In this document: piece by piece, positions 57,646-64,000 of the stretch
How the letters are laid out: each line of letters opens with the position of its first letter
Numbering within the stretch: position 1 is the first letter of the stretch
Origin: Hedera helix
Lineage: Eukaryota > Streptophyta > Magnoliopsida > Apiales > Araliaceae
NCBI GenBank assembly: GCA_947179155.2
Contig: OX359265.1
Location: 58,229,540 to 58,293,539, forward strand
Direction: 5' to 3'
DNA length: 64,000 bases
Notes under the pieces: model-generated
Told to the model about the DNA's origin: nothing
Databases searched by the model: none
The model's input: only the letters and a program-made list of their open reading frames with translations
Program-made: the position numbers and the translations under genes

Positions 57646-58485
57646 AGGCCCGACAAATGGGTATCCGCAGATATATATGAATAGGGTAAATTTACCCGTT
57701 TATTTTGGATGATGATTAGTGTACCCATTGCCCATGATTGCGGGTATTAGGTTGATTATTCGTATTATAAAATGCTTTTTTTTAATGAAAAAAAAAAACA
57801 AACAGATTCTTGAGTTGAAAAATAAAAATAAATCTACCTGAATATGTTATATGAACTGCTGAAGAAGTGAAAATTCTATTACACGTATAAATTAGAATTG
57901 TGGATTATATAGTCTATAAAACAGGATCTAGAAGAAAACCACTATATAAACTAAACACTTTATAAATTAAGCAAAAACTGCTCAAGTAAACCAAACGACT
58001 TATATTTCTCAGAAATGTAAAGATCGGAAGGTGGGGGTGAGTTTGTAACTGTACGTGTAATACATAAATAGAGAGAGTGGCTGGTGTTAATGTGACATGA
58101 ATACTTTATGATACTAGAATTTATCTTAATGCTAAGAAAAGAAAAAATAAAGAAAAATTTTAAATTTATCCGAAAAAATTATCCGCTATTCTTACGAGCA
58201 AAAAAGATGAAAAAGTATGACCCCACTTTATTTATATTTTACAAATGAGGTAGAGCTTATTCCTTTGTCTTTTATGAAGATAAAACTTATGGGTAATTTT
58301 TTAAAGTAAGTGTAGAAGCACCCAAAAATAAATTGTAGCAATTGTGTAACCTGTGGATGCCCATGAGTAGGGTAAAAAACCAGCGGGTAAATACATACTT
58401 GGATAAATTTACCCGTTCATTTTTTGGTACAAGATCTGAGCTCCTTTACCCGAATTCTCTTGAGCACCATGGGTATTAATTTGCC
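57646..58485. mobile_element. Possible hAT-like non-autonomous element
   Basis: The left part (CCCGACAAATGGGTATCC, then GGGTAAATTTACCCG) and the right part, reverse-complemented (GACAAGGCAAATTAATACCC, GGGTAAATTTATCC), are related. GAACTA is on both sides (about 57641 and 58495). Inside lies a decayed copy of the 4861-5000 MITE. Ends and superfamily uncertain. Confidence 0.4.
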
Positions 58486-59098
58486 TTGTCTACTTGGAAC
58501 TAAACCAGTTCAGGGATGATCTGATATCTCCACTTCTAGCAAAGACTTTCCAGACAAATGTTTCATATCCTGGAGAGAATCAACCTTAACCACTAATATA
58601 AAAGAGTTTCGTGCTGAAATTTCAAGTAGACAAATCAAAACCACATACTAATCAGATGCAGCAGCAACATGAAAAACGAACGCCAGCTGCAAAGTGTAAT
58701 AATCGATGCTAATTGTTTGTGCATACCTAGATGAATTTTTTCAAGATCATTTCAAAGTTAAACATTCTCTGATTGATTGCACTCCAAAGTAGAAATTTAT
58801 ATACATATATGATGACTACAGATGACGAAATATTACAAACTACAGGATCAAATTTTGAAAATTGAACGGTGAAAATTATGATCCGCTGCGCAAGGAGCTT
58901 GAGCGACACTATCACACAACCTTTTCTTACAAATTAGAACTCTCGTGGAACATATTCACAAAGGTACAAGATTTTCCTCGTCATCACAACAGCAGGAAAA
59001 TCTCATGATGTAACAAGGCTAAAGCCGCTCAAAAATGAAAACTTGCTAAAAAAAAATTATATCTCAACTTGAACCAACTAATAGGAAACTTTTGTCAC

Positions 59099-61627
59099 TT
59101 AGCCCCTAGCCAACAACACATCTATGTGGGTTGAACGACCACCGGATGAAGATCCCTCAGGTCGAGAAACTTTTGTCACATTTCTGCCAAGGATATTATC
59201 TTCTTGCCTCTGTGGGAGGTCTAAAGTGTATCTGCCCTTGGCTGATACTTGATGCAGATGAAACACCGCAATCATGCTTACTGCAACCAACGCAGCATTC
59301 CCCAAGATACCATTGAAATGATCCAATTTGATGTTTTTCTTGGCAAAATTCAGGCCAGATATGAGAACTTTGAAGAGAACATTTGATCCCTTCACGCCCT
59401 GCAGTAGAGATGGACATGCTGCTGAACAATAAAGGTTCTCGGGTGAAGCAAAACGACTAGCATCACATATATCTCCCACAAAAGCTCTAGCTTCTTCAAT
59501 GACATTATACTTCTTACCTTGGTGTTCCCCCAATCTCAGTGCAAGAACAATCCGGCTCTGCTCTAAGCGAGCAATTGCAGCATCTCTCTCAGCTCGTTGC
59601 TGGATTTGAGCAGTCTGCAAAAAGAACACAACAATGATTAACAAATATGTACTTTTACAGGGGGGAGAAAATCATTCCCAAGTTCATAAAATTCATCTGA
59701 AAGATTCATTAAAGAACTTTTCGATCTATTTGTTATACAAGTGAAATCTGTATGATTTCAAAGTGATATACAAAACTCCAGTTTGAAAAAAAGGGTCCTA
59801 GTTTCTATATAATTTTCACAACTTTTTTTTCAGAACAAAGGAAAGTAAGAAACACATCTACTCAGGTAGATACAAGATTTATCGGAAATGCCATGCTGTT
59901 CAACTAATAAATGCCACAAAAAAATTATTAAAAAAATAAGATAATATTTAAGGGCATTTGGTTAAGAGGGCAATCATATCTCCATATCTGGAAGTGAAGT
60001 TCTGTTTCATTTTCCTCAGCAGCCAAGGCACTCCAAATTCTTTCATACACATTCATGATTCATCTTCAATATATATTTTATTTCGTGATAATAGCATACA
60101 AAAAACCACGTTCAGATATATGCTCATTCTGTACACATGCTTTTTTTCTTTCTTTCCTAATTCACAAAAAATTATACCATCAAGAATGACTAGCTTCCTG
60201 TCCCTTTCACACATTTAATATGACTGCTGAGTAGATCAGAGACTGCGGTATCCTTATTTCTTTGATAGGGAAAACCCTATTCAATGCCCCTATCTCCTTT
60301 CTCAACAAACAACCAAACACAAAGGTCACCATTTAGCATTTAATTGCCAGTATCATATCTTATGGTTATGCCATGAAAACCACATGATACTATGTGACTT
60401 ACCGGGCAGGAAGGGAAATTGAATCTTTGTTACAAAGGTGATAACAATTTTGGTTATAATGAACTCTCTCCTTACGCCATGAGATAGGCGCACACTGTGA
60501 TAAGGACCACCCCTGAAATTTAGGTGAAAACCACATAAAGCTAGTTATCTTAATCCAATTTTAAGCCTTGTAACTTTTATTTTTAGAAAAAGTTGTAAAG
60601 CATACATGCCGTGTTCAATTCAACTTCTAACTTCTAAGGAATCAAACAAATTGCAATAGCTGTACACTAAATTAATTTATTAAGTCAGTTCCATGAAAAA
60701 CAGACAAATCTCTCAAATTTTATTCCACTCTCCCTCTTGTGTAATACGTCATCTGCTATGGAACTTCCACCAAGTGAAATCATGGACTTCAATTTTTCTC
60801 CTTCTCACTACTTATTCACCTATTATTATGCAAAGTGATCGTAACAAATATAAGTACAATTTATCTGCTATGTATAACTGTAAATTTAGCAATGCAAATA
60901 GGTCATTAGTTCCTTCCGCTTAGGTTATAATTTAATTTGTTTTAATAAAAAGACATACAAACAAACAATGTAATGATGTGTTTGCATCTTCATGCATAAT
61001 CATATCCTGTTGTTTTTTGGATCTGAACTAAAAATTCAAAGATACATCTCACAGAAGTTTTAAAATGCACAAAAATAAAAATTTGCACTCATCCATACAC
61101 GTCTAGAGCGAGGTCCAAACACGTTTCAACGAATCATCAATGAGATTATAGAACACTCTGTTTAAAAATGGGGGAAAAAAAAAACAAAACACAAATAATA
61201 ACCAAAGCTCCATTAAATTGAATAAATCCCCTACAATTGCACTAAACTTTAAAAGAAAAGCATATCACTGAAATTCGGAAACAAAACCCCATATAAAAAA
61301 AGACCAAAAACTTACATGGAAGAATTCGAGCTGGTCTTCGAGATTCTCGAGGGCAGTTCGAATGGCATTGAGACTTTTGGCCTCTTGAATCGCCGAGTCA
61401 TCAACTGGAAAACCTTTTACGAATACGAACCCGGTTCGGTTAGTTTTGTCGTCGGAATCGGGGAAACCGGATTTCTTGTCGCCAGAATTGGGTCGCAGGG
61501 ATGATTTGATGGAACGGAGAAAATGAGCTCTGGAAATGGAGTGAATGGCGTCGCTGAGCTTGTCGTGTAAGTCCCATATTTTCTCTAAAACCGCGTCAAT
61601 CTCTTCGACCTCCATCTCCCATACCAT
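59099..61627 (-). CDS. PDV1: PLASTID DIVISION1 (PDV1)
   Basis: Two minus-strand exons, 61627-61316 and 59614-59099, phase 0 (FFH|TAQIQQ), separated by a 1,701-bp intron; 275 aa, close to the usual PDV1 length. PDV1 is an outer-envelope chloroplast protein that recruits the dynamin ring (ARC5/DRP5B) to the division site. Visible: N-terminal EEIDAVLEKIWDLHDKLSDAI, conserved AIQEAKSLNAIRTALENLEDQLEFF with coiled-coil character (about 75-135), a single transmembrane helix (GNAALVAVSMIAVFHLH, about 209-225), and a tail ending LLARG, whose final Gly is typical of PDV1 and needed for inner-partner contact in the known protein. The Met at 61615 (four codons in) is an alternative start that matches the family's usual beginning. 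Sequence looks intact. Confidence 0.95.
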
Positions 61628-61865
61628 CTGGAGAATGAAACCCTAAACTTCACGCTAAGTTTTAGTCCACAAAAATTGGAAAAAAAAAAAAAAGAGAAAA
61701 GCTAGGGTTTGCCGTTGCTTTGTTTGTGAAATTGTACAATAGAAAGGGAGAAAAAAATTAGCAAAAAAAAAAAGAAAAAGGAAGAAACCGGGCCCTCCGT
61801 ATCAACACTGCTACTCAAAACGAGAGTGCTCCGTTCCGTATTTACACGCGTCACAATACATTATT

Positions 61866-62042
61866 AAAAGGAAGAGATGAGACTTATTAAAAATTATTTT
61901 TTTATATAATTGTACTGAATTTAATACATGAGATTCACTAGTATATTATTTTTTTATATATTAAATTCAGTGTGCTTATATAAATAAATAATATTATACA
62001 TTATTTTCTGCGCTTAGTGTGTGTCTTAAAAACACACATTAA
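61866..62042. mobile_element. Second copy of the TTAATGTGTG-type MITE, left end missing
   Basis: From AAAAATTATTTTTTTATATA to CGCTTAGTGTGTG...CACATTAA it parallels 42430-42587 in the same orientation. The left terminal repeat is absent. Confidence 0.7.
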
Positions 62043-62139
62043 AAAAATCCTTATTAAAATACTCAAAATCTTAAATGTATGCATTTAAGAAAGCATTGGA
62101 ATAACTCATGATAACCAATTTCTTCCACAAAAGCCGCTT

Positions 62140-62392
62140 ACAAATTATCAATATATATATATATATTTCAGCTCCTCTAAGGTTGCTAATTTTGTCTGAT
62201 AATATGATATCACTTAAAATTTAATACACTCACGGTTAGCGCTTGATTTTATATGCACGCAAAAAATTATCAATATATATATCACCTCCTCTAAGGTTGC
62301 AAATTTTGTCTGATAATATGATGTCACTTAAAATTTAATACATTCATGCTTAACGCTTGATTTTTTATGTATGCCAAAAATTATCAAAAATA
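62140..62392. repeat. Tandem duplication, ~114-125 bp unit
   Basis: AAATTATCAATATATATAT, CTCCTCTAAGGTTGC and TTTTGTCTGATAATATGATR recur in order, with the second unit starting near 62262. They differ in the length of the AT tract and at several bases. Confidence 0.8.
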
Positions 62393-62778
62393 CGAGTAAT
62401 CTGTACAATAAACAGTCATATCGAGAGGAATCGATAGTTTGAACCGTCGAATGATAGCTCCGATACGAGAATAAGTACAGGTTAAAAGTGTAAATAATTA
62501 GATTGCTAAAAAATAATAAAATTATGTATGAATGTTGTGTTGTGTATATTTTGATCCCCGCTTATGGCTGTACTTATAGATGTTATGTTATTTCAAGACC
62601 AATTAAGAGTGGGAGATCTTTTCAGAATCCCTTTAGCATTATAATTAATTATTGGTCGAGTCCTTTATAAATTAAACTTCCTTGTCCCTCCCAAATAAAG
62701 AAACACAATCTTATTTCAATATGAACTCTAGCACTTACTTAATAAGGCGTCAAAAAATATAATATTGTGAACCAACAC

Positions 62779-64000
62779 TGTAAGACCCCGAATTTATGAA
62801 ATACAAAATTTAATTTTTCTTCATATATATTTTTCCTGAAACAGTAAATGGTTAAATTGACAAAATTGAAAGTTAAGGATGTTATGTGTAAATTTTATTT
62901 TGTCGGGGAATATTCGTTTTGTCGGGGAATATTCGTTTTGTCGGGGAATATTCGGGCCGTACGACGGCGCCGAAATAACTAATTATTGGTGGAGCCCACA
63001 ACGGAATAATTGTCGGATATAGAAAACGACAGAAGTAACCTTTTTAAATAAAAATAGTCAACGGTGTTAACTGTTAAAATACCGGTGATAAAAGAATAGT
63101 AGCATACGGTAATTTATGGTATTTTATTGTGGCACACGGTATTCTACAGTAGCACACGGTATTGCACAGTGTCTCATATTATTGACACCGTAACTGTTAC
63201 GCATCATTTCATCAATAATTGTCACTGCATAATATTTTATATTATCAATTCAATTATTGTTGCTACACAGTATTTTGCATTATTGATTCAATAATTGTCA
63301 TTACACTGTATTTCATATCATCGAGTCAATAATTGTTGGTGCACTGTAGTTTAAAATTATTGAATCTAATAATTGTCACAGTAGCAAATATACTGTAATT
63401 TATATTATTAAATTAATAAAAATATGTAACGTGTTTCTTACATTATTATGGTAACATTATTTTATATGTTGGACTCACAAGAAGAATAAATAAATAAATA
63501 AAAAAATAAAATAATTAATTTTACTATTTGAAATAGTAACGTGAATAGTGACGTGAATAGTAACGTGAATAGTAACGTGAATAGTAAGTGAATAGTAAGA
63601 AACATGTGGGACCCACTGTGGGGCCCACAAGAAATGTGAGAAATGTGAATTTGCTGAAGTGGGTTGGTGGAGGCTGCGCAGCAGCCTCTGCTGAATATTT
63701 TTCAGCCCACCTACCACGCATAGTAACTTATTTTCTCCTATAAATAGCTTGTTCAGCTGAATAGAAAAATCACACCTAAAACATAAAATTTTTCTATAAG
63801 AATTTTATGAGTTTTCTCTGAGAATAGTAAGGCTATTTTGAGTGTTTGAAAGCCAAAAGGAGTGCAGGAATTTTTCAAGTAAGTCTTTTATTAAAGAGTA
63901 ATAATTTTATAAATTCCTATTTTTCACGGTATTCACAAATCTTCCTTTAGAAGACTCTTCTTTGATAAGATTCATTTTTAAAAGCTTTCTTTGGAAGATT
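62779..64000 (+). mobile_element. LTR-like start of a retroelement, plus strand, runs off the window
   Basis: It begins TGTAAGACCCCGAATTTATG and matches the reverse complement of the left-end copy (2579 downward). Within it are three TTGTCGGGGAATATTCG units (62908-62957), the ACAATTATTGA repeats (63190-63420), a run of GTAACGTGAATA units (63535-63595) and a TATA-like CCTATAAATAGC (63737-63748). It carries a single copy of the segment that is duplicated on the left. Being in opposite orientation, the two LTRs belong to different insertions. No coding region is reached. Confidence 0.6.
63530..63600. repeat. Short tandem repeat AGTAACGTGAAT
   Basis: About five units of 12 bp with small variations (AGTGACGTGAAT, AGTAAGTGAAT) upstream of the LTR TATA. 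Confidence 0.85.

Noticed and set aside
1..64000. CRISPR arrays, operons or ribosome binding sites
   Set aside because: The window is plant nuclear DNA. The tandem repeats seen lack the spacer pattern, and the genes have introns.
1..64000. The two end LTRs as the paired LTRs of one giant element
   Set aside because: They are in opposite orientation, and unrelated host genes lie between them.

Overview
The window is nuclear DNA of a flowering plant, almost certainly a eudicot. It is AT-rich with long non-coding stretches. Its genes have GT-AG introns and encode plant-specific proteins: a PDV1 plastid-division protein, a CRF-type AP2/ERF factor and an LRR-III receptor-like kinase. Mobile DNA is also plant-typical (L1-type LINE, MULE, hAT-like, CACTA and Stowaway-like elements, Ty3-like LTRs). 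I cannot name the species.

Layout. 1-2579: minus-strand LTR-like sequence with several internal tandem repeats. 2580-3412: a C-rich flank, a 22-bp minisatellite and a very G-rich purine block. 5431-8019 (+): LRR receptor-like pseudokinase, two exons. 9303-21536 (-): a three-exon gene for a myosin-I tail (TH1) domain protein. Its second intron is 10.1 kb and holds a nest of transposons. 21600-23710: a second inverted-repeat element carrying an mTERF fragment and, on the other strand, a transit-peptide-like gene start. 25050-26615: a large compound AAT/AAC microsatellite. 27370-30293 (+): a ubiquitin-conjugating enzyme E2, four exons, 148 aa. 31540-32604 (-): a decayed HAK/KUP potassium transporter. 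32605-46500: about 14 kb without genes, with several MITEs and simple repeats. 47102-48241 (+): an intronless CRF-type AP2/ERF factor with a short upstream ORF. 48245-59098: about 11 kb without recognisable genes. 59099-61627 (-): PDV1, two exons. 62779-64000: a plus-strand copy of the LTR family seen at the left end.

The most notable structure is in the TH1 gene's intron. A complete 5S rRNA sequence (10252-10370) is joined head-to-tail to a nearly full-length LINE (to the poly-A at 16100). The pair is bracketed by one perfect 13-bp target-site duplication, so the 5S and the LINE entered the genome as one unit. The chimera lies in a hAT-like non-autonomous element (9814-16471). That element splits the left terminal inverted repeat of a Pack-MULE (9783-18108) carrying the 5' end of a DUF1645-type gene. 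Weaker evidence suggests a fourth, outermost Harbinger-like layer (9626-19005). The TH1 splice sites on both sides of the nest remain intact and in phase.

The intact host genes (RLK, TH1, E2, CRF, PDV1) have unrelated functions and form no visible cluster or pathway. All gene models are read from the sequence by eye. Splice sites were checked for GT-AG and phase, but no alignments were run. Domain identities come from recall of the families.
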